Shown: positions 49,756 through 59,316, counted from the first letter of the stretch. The stretch: 64,000 nucleotides of DNA from Actinoallomurus iriomotensis (GCF_030269445.1 NZ_BSTJ01000007.1:93858-157857), one strand, 5' to 3'. The notes: generated by a model not told the origin, from the sequence alone. Numbers and translations are program-made.

Positions 49756-52700
49756 CCGCCGGGAAAGGACCACACGTCCTCGGGGAAGGGCGTCTCCGGA
49801 ACATCGAAGCCGAGCGACCGCAGACGATCCCGGATATCCGGGATGGGGAGGTTCGTCTGGGCGGCGCCGGCGACCAGGTTCCAGAGCGGTACCGACGCCT
49901 CCTGGCGCAGCCACCAGCCGCAGTCGCTGTTACGGCGTGAGTGGAGCGCGTCGGGCGACGGCAGAACGGCGAGTTCGCGGCTGATCAGGATGAGGTCGTT
50001 CGTGTCGACCCGTCTCCCCGGAAGAGGCGGAAGCGCGAAGCCGAGCTCCTCGAGACGGAAGGCCACCTCCGCCGTCGTCCGGCGCGACCGCTCAGCGGCC
50101 GTGACCAGATGGCCCACCGGGACGACCTCGTCGGGGAGCCAGGGCCATTCACCGGTCAGGTCCCGGCTGATGAGCACGCGGTCACCGGGTCGCAGCGCGC
50201 CGAGGTCGAGCAGGTGCGGCGGCACCAGGTACCCGAGCTGGGCGAGCCGGCGCGCGGCCGCTCCGATGGAACATTCCAGCCGCTCGGCCGCGGCGACGGC
50301 ATGGCCAGCGGAGACGGGAATGGGGACACCGTCGTCGTCCCACTGGCGCAGAACCGGGCCGTCTCCCGTCAGATTCCGGGTGACGATGAGGTGGTCTCCC
50401 GGCTGGGTTTCTCCGGCGTCCGGCAGCCCGGCGGCGACGTGGACTCCCAGCTCCGCGAGACGTCCCGCGACCTCGCCCACCGGACGTTCGGTACTCCTGG
50501 CCGCTTCGATCACCTGCCAGGAGAGGACCCGGTGCTCCATGGACAGCCAGGGCGCCTCGCCGTCACAGTTCACGCTGACGATCGCGAGGTCGGGCACGCT
50601 CGCCTGGTCGAGCGACTCCGGGACGTCGAATCCGAGTCCGGTCAGGCGCCGGGCCACCTCGCCGACGCTCAGCCCGAGCCGTTGCGAGGCGAGGATCACG
50701 TGCCCGATCGGGACGATCGCCGTCCCGGACCGCATCGGGGGGCGCCCGTCCAGGCTCTGGCTGATCAACCGGCGATCCTCCGGTGGGACCGGTCCGCCGT
50801 CCACCAGGTCGTCGGGGACGGTGAAGCCGAACTCCGCCAGACGCGCGGCGACGCGGCCGACGTCGCGGTTCAGCTGTGCCGCGGCGGCGATGACGTGACC
50901 CGCGGGTACCTGGATCGGCCGGCCCGCTTCGTCGTACCGCCTCAGCCAGGGAGCCCCGCCCTCCAGATGCCTGCTGAGCAGGATGCGGTCCGCCGGTTCG
51001 GCGTTGTCGGTGCCCGGCGGCTCGGCCGGCATGGTGAATCCGAAGGCCTCCAGCCGGTCGGTGACCTGGCTGATCGGCCGGCCCAGTTGTGCGGCGGCGG
51101 CGATGATGTGTCCGATGTCGACGGGAATCGGGGTCGCGTCGCCGTCGTGGGTGCGTAGCCATGGCCAGACGCCGTCGAGGTCGCGGCTGAGCAGGATGAG
51201 ATCGGCCGGCTCGGCGTCTCCCATGGAGTCGGCGATGGCGGGGACGTCGTATCCCAGTTCGCCGAGACGACGTGCCACCTCGCCGATGGAGTACCCGGTG
51301 TGCGCCGCCGCCGTGACGATGTGATGGGTGGGAACGGGGGCGTCGACGGGCAGCCAGCAGTGTTCCCGCCCATGCGCGAGGTAGCCCTGTCGCGGCTCGG
51401 TGTCCAGGATGTTCGCGTCCGAGGGGCGCGCCCGTACGCCCGGCGCGGAGGGTCGGGTGCCACGCGCCGACTCGATGGCCGCCACCCGCCACGCGACCAG
51501 GTGGTCCGGCAGGGGCTCCGCGCCCCGCGTCTCGCGGCGTCGGGCCTGGCTGCGAAGGGCGTACTCCGGCCTGCGATAGGAGCGGTGCGGCCGCATGAGG
51601 TGCCGATCGGGAGCGAACAACCCGAGTGCGGTGGTGTCCAGGTCCCAGCCGCACGGGGTGAGCGCGCGCCCGGACTCGACGATCGTGTGAAAGGCCAGGT
51701 CGGCGACGACCGGCTGCTCTTCCGCGAACTCGCAGAGCCAGTCGAAGGTGGGGAAGGCGCGGTCGGGCTCCGCGAAGACGTGGACCGCGCCTGACAACAC
51801 GCGGGTGAGGATCTTCCGGTTCCGCGCGGATTCGAGGAGCCGCGTGCGGTCGACCGAGAGCTGCGGAGTGTTCTCGCCGGTCAGGTTGACGATGACACCG
51901 AAGCAGTCCTCGAGCGTGTTCAGCCCGTCGGCCAGCACGGCGCCCTGGCCGTCGCACCACCACACGGACGTGCCCTCCACGGGATGGAGCGCGTCGTCAC
52001 GTGAGTCCCGCAGCCGGCGGGGTTCCCACCGCTCGACGAACGCTCCATCCGCCGCGTCCGTCCGGAACTCCGAGTAGCGGAGCACCTGGCTCAGGATCAC
52101 GGTGCATGACACGGGGCTCTGGTCGCCGGTGGTGCGGAGGTGGAGCCGTACGACGGTGCCGGCGTCCGTGCCCGGGCCGTGGGACTGGATGTGGAAGAGA
52201 GTGCCCGGTCCGGCGATGGAGACCCGCAGGCGGCGGCCCGGGGTGCCGTCCCGGCCGAGGCGGCAGGTGGTCACCGTGATCTCGTCGGCGAGCATGAAGT
52301 AGCTCAGCACCCCGATCCCGAACTGGCTGTTCGGGTAGAGCCGCACCGGATCCTCCAGCGCCTCCCACTCCGCCTGCTCCTCGATGAACTCCGGAAGCTC
52401 GGCGAACCTGCCGCCCGCCTGCGCGAAGACGTCGCGGAGTTCGCGGACCTCCATGCCGATGCCGTTGTCCTCGCAGTCGATGTACGGGCGGCCCTGGTCG
52501 TCGATGCCCTGGGTGAACCGGATGCGCGGCGTCCACTCGGGCAGGTCCGTTCCGGTGCGCCCCAGGTACTCGGTGCGCGCCTGCCGGTAGCGGCAGGCGT
52601 CGAGGGCGTTCTGGTAGATCTCCCGGATGGCCAGGTTCACGTCGCCGTACAGCTGCTCGCCCATGAGGAGTTCCTGCACGCGTTCCTCGTCGAGCTGGAA

Positions 52701-54554
52701 CCGGATGCCGGCCGAGGTGTAGGCGGCCGTCCCGTCGACCTCGGCCGCCCGTACCTGCGCGGCGTCGACGTGGCCGGGCAGGCCTTCGAGGGTTCGGAGG
52801 GACGGGTCGTCGGAGTTCTTGATGTCGGTGAGGAGCCGCTCCAGCGCGGTGACGTGCTCTCTGAGCGCGACCTCGACCGCGGGATGCGGGCAGGCCGCCC
52901 GCAGCGCCCGCCCGGCGCCCCTGGGCTCCCAGCGCGCCTCCTCCAGCGCCTGCTTCACGGCCGCGGGTACGACCGGGTGGGCGATTCCGGCGTGCTCGAT
53001 GACCACGGCGGGCAGGCGCGTGACCTCGATCGCCAGGCGGTGCGCGACGACCAGCAGGTAGCTCACCATGCGTTCGCGGAGCCGCTGTTCGCCGATGCGG
53101 CCCGGGGCGATGACGAGGGTCGAGGACAGCCCCTGCGGCCGGTCCGTGCGGGCGATGAAGCCCGGATCGGCGTACAGCATCCGGATCATCTCGCTGAGCC
53201 GGTCGGCGGACAGCACCTCCTTGGCGAGGGGGCCGCCCGCCGCGCCTCCGGGGAGCGACGCGCCGACCGCCCGAGGCGTGAGCGCGTCGGCCCGTCCGGT
53301 GATCCAGCGGTGCAGGAACCACCAGCCGATCTGGCCCGCCACCTCCCGATCGCCGGTCTGGGCGGCACCGGCCGCGCGGCGCAGGAGGCGGGGATGCTTC
53401 CGCGCGTAGGCCTCGAACGCCTCCCGCTCCGGGACCGGCGCGGCGCCGTCCGTCAGGTCCGCGGGCCGCACCGCGCTCGCGCCGGCCGCCACCCGCGCCC
53501 AGTGGGCGTCATGGACGAACGGCAGGGCGACGAGCAGGGCCGCCTCCGCCGCCGACAGGCGCAGGTCCGTCAGCAGCGAGCCCAGGATGAAGTTCATCCG
53601 CTCGGTCATCCGCAGGGCGAACCGCGTGTCGTCCCACGGGTCGGCCGTCAGCCGCGCCCCGGCCGTCCGGCGTTCGGCCGCCAGCGTGCGCACCAGCGCG
53701 ATGACGTCGTCGCGGAGCGACTCGTACCCGTGCGCGCCGTCGGCCTTCTGCCACGCGACGTGCGCGGTCGCCGCCGCGACCCAGTCGTCGGCCTCGTGGT
53801 CGGCGGAGGGCAGGCCGGGGAGCAGTACGAACGCGTCGTGGTCCGCCTCGCCGGCCAGCCGGATCCGCTGGGGCGGGAGGCGGTGCTCGGTGGTGAGCGC
53901 GGTCATGTGGTCGGCGAGCGCGTCGGCGAACCGCGCCAGGGTGGTGGACGTCGATCCTTCGGCGACCGTGCGTTCGACGGCGCGCGCGAACAGGCTGAAC
54001 GGCTTGCCCTCCGGCTCGTCCGGGACGTACCGGGCGACCTCGCCCGGTGAGCAGGGGAACAGCCAGGCGACGCTCCGCCGGGCCGATCTCGCGATCTTCT
54101 CCGGGGCCCACGCGGTGCGTGCCGCGACCGACTTGGTGTTCTCGTGAAAACCCTCCCGGCAGGCGTCCACGAGAAAGACGATGCCGACCGCGGGACTGCC
54201 GTCGATCGCGGATCCCCACGCGGTCAGGGGGACGGCCACGTCGGCGAGCCGGAGCCAGCGCAGGTCGGCGTCGCTGGGGAGCAGGTAGTCGACGCCGTCG
54301 CCGTGGGCGCCGTGACCGCTCAGGTAGACCAGGAGCGTGTCGCCCTCGCGGGCGGTGGCCAGGAAACGGCTGACCTCGGTCCTGATCCGGATCTGGCCCA
54401 GCCGGCCGCCGTCGCCGGGGATGTCGGTGGAGAATCCGCGGGACTCCAGCGCCATCGCCACGTTGACCAGGTCGTCCGTGACGAAGGGGAGGTCTTTGAT
54501 GCCCTGGTCGTCGTACTCGGCGACACCCAGCAGCAGCGCGCGGAACCGGTCCAT
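49752..54554 (-). CDS. Caspase-like / Hsp90-like ATPase / tandem HTH-repeat conflict protein
   Basis: A 1600-residue multidomain protein. Residues 1-245: caspase-like (C14) protease, catalytic H81 (YLSGHG) and C132 (LVDACREG). Residues about 260-600: helical region with the features of the inactive-HD conflict domain (RMTERMNFILGSLL, AEAALLVALPFVHDA, VVAHRLAIEV). Residues about 615-910: GHKL/Hsp90-like ATPase with N-box IREIYQNALDAC (N649), DNGIGM (696-701) and FGIGVLSYFM. Residues about 1078-1600: eight repeats of a ~27-residue helix pair ending LGFxVP followed by a D-x-x-L-x-S-R strand, winged-HTH-like. Start: ATG 54554, 10 nt after the Trypco1-like stop. Architecture fits predicted NTP-dependent conflict systems; ligand and target unknown. 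Confidence 0.85.
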   Translation of the reverse strand: MDRFRALLLGVAEYDDQGIKDLPFVTDDLVNVAMALESRGFSTDIPGDGGRLGQIRIRTEVSRFLATAREGDTLLVYLSGHGAHGDGVDYLLPSDADLRWLRLADVAVPLTAWGSAIDGSPAVGIVFLVDACREGFHENTKSVAARTAWAPEKIARSARRSVAWLFPCSPGEVARYVPDEPEGKPFSLFARAVERTVAEGSTSTTLARFADALADHMTALTTEHRLPPQRIRLAGEADHDAFVLLPGLPSADHEADDWVAAATAHVAWQKADGAHGYESLRDDVIALVRTLAAERRTAGARLTADPWDDTRFALRMTERMNFILGSLLTDLRLSAAEAALLVALPFVHDAHWARVAAGASAVRPADLTDGAAPVPEREAFEAYARKHPRLLRRAAGAAQTGDREVAGQIGWWFLHRWITGRADALTPRAVGASLPGGAAGGPLAKEVLSADRLSEMIRMLYADPGFIARTDRPQGLSSTLVIAPGRIGEQRLRERMVSYLLVVAHRLAIEVTRLPAVVIEHAGIAHPVVPAAVKQALEEARWEPRGAGRALRAACPHPAVEVALREHVTALERLLTDIKNSDDPSLRTLEGLPGHVDAAQVRAAEVDGTAAYTSAGIRFQLDEERVQELLMGEQLYGDVNLAIREIYQNALDACRYRQARTEYLGRTGTDLPEWTPRIRFTQGIDDQGRPYIDCEDNGIGMEVRELRDVFAQAGGRFAELPEFIEEQAEWEALEDPVRLYPNSQFGIGVLSYFMLADEITVTTCRLGRDGTPGRRLRVSIAGPGTLFHIQSHGPGTDAGTVVRLHLRTTGDQSPVSCTVILSQVLRYSEFRTDAADGAFVERWEPRRLRDSRDDALHPVEGTSVWWCDGQGAVLADGLNTLEDCFGVIVNLTGENTPQLSVDRTRLLESARNRKILTRVLSGAVHVFAEPDRAFPTFDWLCEFAEEQPVVADLAFHTIVESGRALTPCGWDLDTTALGLFAPDRHLMRPHRSYRRPEYALRSQARRRETRGAEPLPDHLVAWRVAAIESARGTRPSAPGVRARPSDANILDTEPRQGYLAHGREHCWLPVDAPVPTHHIVTAAAHTGYSIGEVARRLGELGYDVPAIADSMGDAEPADLILLSRDLDGVWPWLRTHDGDATPIPVDIGHIIAAAAQLGRPISQVTDRLEAFGFTMPAEPPGTDNAEPADRILLSRHLEGGAPWLRRYDEAGRPIQVPAGHVIAAAAQLNRDVGRVAARLAEFGFTVPDDLVDGGPVPPEDRRLISQSLDGRPPMRSGTAIVPIGHVILASQRLGLSVGEVARRLTGLGFDVPESLDQASVPDLAIVSVNCDGEAPWLSMEHRVLSWQVIEAARSTERPVGEVAGRLAELGVHVAAGLPDAGETQPGDHLIVTRNLTGDGPVLRQWDDDGVPIPVSAGHAVAAAERLECSIGAAARRLAQLGYLVPPHLLDLGALRPGDRVLISRDLTGEWPWLPDEVVPVGHLVTAAERSRRTTAEVAFRLEELGFALPPLPGRRVDTNDLILISRELAVLPSPDALHSRRNSDCGWWLRQEASVPLWNLVAGAAQTNLPIPDIRDRLRSLGFDVPETPFPEDVWSFPGG

Positions 54555-54564
54555 CGCGCCGGTC

Positions 54565-54912
54565 TCAGCGGCCGAAGACCAGAGTGATCGCGGCCTTGGC
54601 GCCGACCTTGGCGGTGCCGACGAGCTGGACGCCGCCCTCGGCCGAGACCTCCAGCCCGATCTGGGCCTCCTTGAGGGGCAGATCGCCCGCCTCGGCCGCC
54701 AGCTCGTCGAAGACGGCCCGCAGGGAGCCGACGGTGCGCCGGAGGTTCTCCTTGAGCGCGTCGACCGGGATCTGCCGCAGCGCCGCCGCGCCGTCCGCGC
54801 CGGAGAACAGGCCCATCGTGTGGCCGTCGTCGTCATCCACGGCGACGATGACGGGCAGCGTGTCGATCACGTCGGCCGACGAAAGCTCGTGAAAGGGCTG
54901 TTCTCCAGTCAT
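54565..54912 (-). CDS. Trypco1 (CU044_2847)-like small protein
   Basis: A 115-residue protein with a DAALxQIP-type start, a helix LKENLRRTVGSLRAVFDEL, then EAQIGLEVSAEGGVQLV and a last strand AKAAITLVFGR. This is the pattern of the trypsin-co-occurring (Trypco1) family, small proteins encoded beside conflict-type proteases and NTPases and thought to recruit or activate them. ATG 54912 with GCGAGG upstream. It directly precedes the caspase/Hsp90 gene and is probably its partner. Confidence 0.7.
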   Translation of the reverse strand: MTGEQPFHELSSADVIDTLPVIVAVDDDDGHTMGLFSGADGAAALRQIPVDALKENLRRTVGSLRAVFDELAAEAGDLPLKEAQIGLEVSAEGGVQLVGTAKVGAKAAITLVFGR

Positions 54913-54994
54913 GACCTCGCCGTCCGCATAACCGTGAATGCCGCGATCCGAAGGCTGATGTTAGCGTCTCGGCGGCCGGCGTGCCGGTCGCCGT

Positions 54995-55621
54995 TCACCC
55001 GCCTGGCGGGGGCAGGATGCCGCGTGCGAGCGCGGCGGTGACCGCGGCCGTACGGTCGGACACCTCCAGCTTGCCGAACGTCCGCAGGAGATGGGTCTTG
55101 ACCGTCGCCTCGCTGATCAGCAGTTCCCGTCCGATCTCGGCGTTGGTGCGGCCGCGGGCGACCAGCCGCAGCACCTCGATCTCGCGCCGCGACAGCTCCA
55201 CCGGCGAGCGCATCCGGGACACCAGCTTGGCCGCGACCGACGGCGCCAGTACGGTCTCGCCCCGCATCGCCGCGCGGATCGCCTGGGCCAGCTCGGTCCG
55301 CGACGCGTCCTTGAGCAGGTAGCCCGCCGCGCCCGCCTCGACGGCGCGCAGGATGTCCGCGTCGGTCTCGTACGTCGTCAGCACCACGACCCGCGTCCCC
55401 GGACGCTGGACGAGCACCCGCGAGGTCGCCTCCACCCCGTCGCCGCCGGGCATGCGCAGGTCCATCAGCACCACGTCGGGCTCGTGCGCGCGCACCGCCG
55501 CGACCGCCTCGGCGGCGCCGCCCGCTTCGGCCACCACCTCCAGGTCGTCCTCTGCCGCGAGCATGCCGCGCAGCCCCTCGCGTACGACCGGGTGGTCGTC
55601 CACCAGCAGGATCCTGATCAC
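54995..55621 (-). CDS. NarL/LuxR-type response regulator, copy C
   Basis: A 208-residue regulator: receiver with D54 (VLMDLRMPGG) and K104 (GYLLKDAS), and a LuxR HTH (LSRREIEVLRLVARGRTN, SEATVKTHLLRTFGKL). GTG 55621 overlaps the kinase stop by 4 nt. Last gene of an ABC-ABC-kinase-regulator operon; 82 nt separate it from the Trypco1-like gene on the same strand. Confidence 0.9.
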   Translation of the reverse strand: MIRILLVDDHPVVREGLRGMLAAEDDLEVVAEAGGAAEAVAAVRAHEPDVVLMDLRMPGGDGVEATSRVLVQRPGTRVVVLTTYETDADILRAVEAGAAGYLLKDASRTELAQAIRAAMRGETVLAPSVAAKLVSRMRSPVELSRREIEVLRLVARGRTNAEIGRELLISEATVKTHLLRTFGKLEVSDRTAAVTAALARGILPPPGG

Positions 55622-56781
55622 GCCGGTACCTCCACGCTGATCGAGGTGCCCTCGCCGGGCCGGCTGACGATCCGTACGGTGCCGTCGACCTGCCCGGCGC
55701 GGTCCCGCATGCCGCGCAGGCCGAAGCCGCTCGCCGTCGCCGGGTCGAAGCCCCGGCCGTCGTCGCGGACCTCCAGGCGTACCGCCGTCTCGGCGTAGTG
55801 CAGCGTGATCTCCACGCGGCCGGCCTTGGCGTGCTTGCGGACGTTCGCCAGGCCCTCCTGCGCGGCGCGCAGCAGGACCACCTCCGTCCGGGCGGCCAGC
55901 CGGCGCGGCTCGCCGGAGACGACGCACTCGGTGTCCACGTCCAGTTCCTCTCCCAGGCGGTCCGACAGCCGGCGTACGGCCTCGTCCAGCGACGAGTCGC
56001 CGAGGGCGGCGGGCGGTACCGCGGCCACGAGGGCACGGGCCTCGGCGAGGTTCTCCCGCGCGGTACGGACGGCCAGGCCGAGCTGCCGCCTCGCCTCTTC
56101 CGGGTCGGAGTCGATGCGCGGCTCGGCCGCCTGCACCAGCATCAGGATGCTGGTGAAGCCCTGCGCGAGCGTGTCATGGATCTCGGCGGCGAGGCGTTCG
56201 CGCTCGGCCATGGCCCCGGCCTCCCGGCTCACCTCGGCCAGCTCCGTACGGGTCGCCTCCAGCTGCTCGATCAGCTCCCGGCGTTCGGTGCTCTGGCGGA
56301 TGATGCGCTCCACCCAGAGGCCGAAGAACACCGAGAAGGTGATGCTGACGACCGTCCAGGTCAGGAACGAGGCGAAGGAGCCGCCGCTGTGCACGTCCCG
56401 CAGGAACCGTACGGCCGGAGCGGCGTTGAGCAGCATCACCGCGATGCTCGCGCGCCACCACTCGCCGATGATGTAGCACTGCGGGCAGAGCGCGAACAGG
56501 ATCAGCGCGCTCTCCGGCACGGCCGACGACGCCGCGGAGGACAGGACGACCAGCCCGGCGACGTACACGTACGGCAGCATCCCGCCCCGCTCCGCGCCGA
56601 GCAGCCGCCGGCCGAGGAAGAGGTACCACGGGACCATGGCGAACAGGAGAGCGACCGCGATCGGGCCGTCCGGCCACGAGCCGTTCTCCGTCGTCACATA
56701 GAGGACCGTGGAGGCCAGGACCAGGGCGAAGTACGCCTCCCACCGCCCGAGTCCCAGCTCCCACGCGTCTTCGCCGCTCAT
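55618..56781 (-). CDS. Membrane sensor histidine kinase, copy C (DesK-like)
   Basis: A 387-residue kinase with five or six TM helices (about 15-160), a short linker helix, the phospho-acceptor H202 (LAAEIHDTLAQGFT) and a GHKL ATPase domain (DDGRGFD, GFGLRGMRDRAG). ATG 56781 overlaps the permease stop (ATGA). Its arrangement after an ABC transporter and before a LuxR-type regulator is the classic antibiotic/envelope-stress sensing module. Confidence 0.88.
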   Translation of the reverse strand: MSGEDAWELGLGRWEAYFALVLASTVLYVTTENGSWPDGPIAVALLFAMVPWYLFLGRRLLGAERGGMLPYVYVAGLVVLSSAASSAVPESALILFALCPQCYIIGEWWRASIAVMLLNAAPAVRFLRDVHSGGSFASFLTWTVVSITFSVFFGLWVERIIRQSTERRELIEQLEATRTELAEVSREAGAMAERERLAAEIHDTLAQGFTSILMLVQAAEPRIDSDPEEARRQLGLAVRTARENLAEARALVAAVPPAALGDSSLDEAVRRLSDRLGEELDVDTECVVSGEPRRLAARTEVVLLRAAQEGLANVRKHAKAGRVEITLHYAETAVRLEVRDDGRGFDPATASGFGLRGMRDRAGQVDGTVRIVSRPGEGTSISVEVPA

Positions 56782-57590
56782 CCGTCGTCGCGTCGCTTCC
56801 AGCGGAAGGTCGTCAGGCACAGTGCGAAGCCTGCTACAGCCCAGGCCGCCAGCACCAGTGCGATTCTGCCGTGCTCCCACGCGTGCGCGGGCTCGACCGG
56901 CAGCAGGGTGTCGGGCAGCAGCGCCGACCGCAGGCCCTGGCAGATCCACTTCAGCGGGAACACCGCGCCGGCGTCCTGCACGCCCTTCGGCAGTTCGGTG
57001 AAGGTGAAGTACACGCCGGAGATGAACTGCAGCACGAGGTACGGCACGTTGAGCACCGCCGCCGCGCCCCGGCCCGAGCGCGGCACGCTGCTCACCGCGA
57101 TGCCGAGCAGGGTGCAGACGGTCACGCCCGCCACGAACACCCAGACGAAGGTGAACCAGCGCTCGGGCGTGCCCGGCGGGTTCAGCCCGAACATCACGTG
57201 GCCGAGCAGGAAGAGGACCACCGTCTCGGCCACCGACAGCACCAGCGCCGTGATCGTCTTGCCGATGAAGTACGCGGCCGGCGGCATCGGCATGCCGTAC
57301 AGGCGTTTGAGCGTGCCGTCGTCCCGCTCCTGCGCGATGCCGACGCCGAGGCTGATGAACGTGGTCGAGGCGATCCCGCTCGCGATGATGCCGGCGGCGA
57401 AGTACTGCCGGAAGTCCACGCCCGTGCCCTTGATCTCGCCCTTGAAGATGGTGCCGAAGATGAGCATGAGGACGATCGGCATCGCGAAGGTGAAGGCCGC
57501 CGCCTCCCGGTCGCGCATGAAGGTCCTCAGCTCCAGTGCGCCGCGCGAGAGCCCGATCCGCAGGGTGGACGGCATCGCCTGGGCGGTCAT
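56778..57590 (-). CDS. ABC-2 type permease
   Basis: A 270-residue permease with six TM helices, starting RTFMRDREAAAFTFAMPIVLM (ABC-2 N-terminus) and containing GVGIAQERDDGTLKRLYGMPM, the usual cytoplasmic loop contacting the ATPase. It overlaps the ATPase stop by 4 nt. Forms an exporter with the preceding ATPase. Confidence 0.9.
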   Translation of the reverse strand: MTAQAMPSTLRIGLSRGALELRTFMRDREAAAFTFAMPIVLMLIFGTIFKGEIKGTGVDFRQYFAAGIIASGIASTTFISLGVGIAQERDDGTLKRLYGMPMPPAAYFIGKTITALVLSVAETVVLFLLGHVMFGLNPPGTPERWFTFVWVFVAGVTVCTLLGIAVSSVPRSGRGAAAVLNVPYLVLQFISGVYFTFTELPKGVQDAGAVFPLKWICQGLRSALLPDTLLPVEPAHAWEHGRIALVLAAWAVAGFALCLTTFRWKRRDDG

Positions 57591-58432
57591 CGCGCCGCTC
57601 CGATCATGGTGAGGTAGGTGTCCTCCAGGGTGGGCCGGGTGACCGTCAGCTCCGGGACCTCGCCGTCGAACTTCTGGCTCAGCTCGGCCACGACCTGGGT
57701 GGGGGAGTGGGTCTCGAGCGTCCGCGGACCCTCGGGGCCCGTCCAGCTCACGTGCGCCTTCGCGGTGGCACGGCCGCCCAGCTCCCGCGGCGTGCCGACC
57801 TCGACGAGCCGTCCGCGCGCGATCACGCCGACCCGGTCCGCGAGGGCCTCGGCCTCGTCCAGGTAGTGGGTCGTCAGCAGGATCGTCGTGCCGTCTCCGG
57901 CGAGGCTCTCGATCAGCTTCCAGAACTGCCGGCGCGCGTCCGGGTCGAAGCCGGTCGTCGGCTCGTCCAGGAAGAGCAGCTCGGGGTCGCCGACGATGCC
58001 GAGCGCGACGTCGACGCGCCGCCGCTGTCCGCCGGACAGCCGCGCCAGGCGCGCGCCGGCCTTCTCGGTCAGCCCGACCGCCTCGATCACCTCGTCGGGA
58101 TCGCGTGGGGCCGGGTAGTAGCCGGCGTAGTGCCGCACCGTCTCCCGTACGGTGAGCTGGGGCCGCTCCTCCGAGGTCTGCGACACGATGCCGATGCGGG
58201 CCCGCCAGCGCCGCGTCGGCCGCCCGGGGTCGGCGCCGAGCACCGCGACCTCGCCGCCGGTCCGCCGCCGGTGTCCCTCGAGGATCTCGACCGTCGTACT
58301 CTTGCCCGCCCCGTTCGGTCCGAGCAGGGCGAACACCTCACCCCGGGGAATGTCCAGGTCGACGCCGTCCACCGCGTCGACGTCGCCGTACCGTTTGCGC
58401 AGACCGCGGATGCGCACCGCCGTTTCGTCCAT
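57587..58432 (-). CDS. ABC transporter ATPase
   Basis: A 281-residue ATPase: Walker A GPNGAGKST, Q-loop IGIVSQTSEE, signature RLSGGQRRRV, Walker B LLFLDEPTTGFD, H-loop LTTHYLDEAE. Typical of DrrA-like drug or lipid exporters. First gene of the four-gene operon ATPase-permease-kinase-regulator. Confidence 0.93.
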   Translation of the reverse strand: MDETAVRIRGLRKRYGDVDAVDGVDLDIPRGEVFALLGPNGAGKSTTVEILEGHRRRTGGEVAVLGADPGRPTRRWRARIGIVSQTSEERPQLTVRETVRHYAGYYPAPRDPDEVIEAVGLTEKAGARLARLSGGQRRRVDVALGIVGDPELLFLDEPTTGFDPDARRQFWKLIESLAGDGTTILLTTHYLDEAEALADRVGVIARGRLVEVGTPRELGGRATAKAHVSWTGPEGPRTLETHSPTQVVAELSQKFDGEVPELTVTRPTLEDTYLTMIGAAR

Positions 58433-58510
58433 ACCGCCAGCGTCGCGGCGGCCGGCGCCTCACGCGATCGGCGAACCGGTCATTCCGGTGTCCACCGAAC
58501 GACGGACACC

Positions 58511-59305
58511 TCAGCCCAGCCCGACCTTCTGCCAGAACTGGAACAGCGCGTGGCCGACCGTGGTGAGGTCGGAGTTGATGCCGAACAGGTCGGTCAGGTG
58601 GTAGATGACCGAGAAGAACGCGCGGTTCACCGGGCCGATCCACAGCAGCGCCATCAGGGCGATGAACGCGTAGCCGCCGACGCGGTTCGCCTGGGCCACC
58701 CAGCTGCGCGGCAGGTACGGCTCGACGATGCCGAAGCCGTCCAGGCCCGGCACCGGCAGGAGATTGAGCACCGCGGCGGTGACCTGCAAGAACGCCAGGA
58801 ACGCCAGACCGCTCCAGAACAGGGCGTGGTCCAGGCTCGTCGCGAGCTGTGTCAGCACGACGCCGAGGACGATCGCGAAGGCGAGGTTGGCGAGCGGGCC
58901 GGCCGCCGAGATCAGGCTGTGCCGCAGCCGGCCCCGGATCGCCCCCCGGTCGATGTAGACCGCGCCGCCGGGCAGGCCGATGCCGCCGAGCAGCAGGAAC
59001 AGCACCGGCAGCAGGAAGCTCAGCGCCATGTCCGTGTACTTCAGCGGGTTGAGCGTGAGATAACCCTTGGTGGCCATGCTGCGGTCGCCCGAACGCCAGG
59101 CGAAGAACGCGTGCCCGAACTCGTGCAGGCACAGGGACACGATCCAGCCGGACACCACGAAGACGAACAGCAGGAACCGGGCCGCGTGCCCCACGTCCGT
59201 GCCGTACCGCCAGGTGGCCAGGCCGGACAGGGCGAACAGGCCGACGACGAACAGGAAGATGGGGCTGGGCCGCACGGAGGACCGCAGGGCGGTGACGTTG
59301 CTCAT
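58511..59305 (-). CDS. Site-2 protease family (M50) intramembrane metalloprotease-like protein
   Basis: A 264-residue membrane protein with about six TM helices, the zinc motif H61-E-x-x-H65 (LHEFGHAFFAW) and the second metal-ligand region NLLPVPGLDGFGI. This is the compact form without PDZ domain. Cuts membrane-bound substrates, e.g. anti-sigma factors. 11 nt after the TetR stop, so probably co-transcribed with it. Confidence 0.88.
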   Translation of the reverse strand: MSNVTALRSSVRPSPIFLFVVGLFALSGLATWRYGTDVGHAARFLLFVFVVSGWIVSLCLHEFGHAFFAWRSGDRSMATKGYLTLNPLKYTDMALSFLLPVLFLLLGGIGLPGGAVYIDRGAIRGRLRHSLISAAGPLANLAFAIVLGVVLTQLATSLDHALFWSGLAFLAFLQVTAAVLNLLPVPGLDGFGIVEPYLPRSWVAQANRVGGYAFIALMALLWIGPVNRAFFSVIYHLTDLFGINSDLTTVGHALFQFWQKVGLG

Positions 59306-59316
59306 CGGTGAACTCT

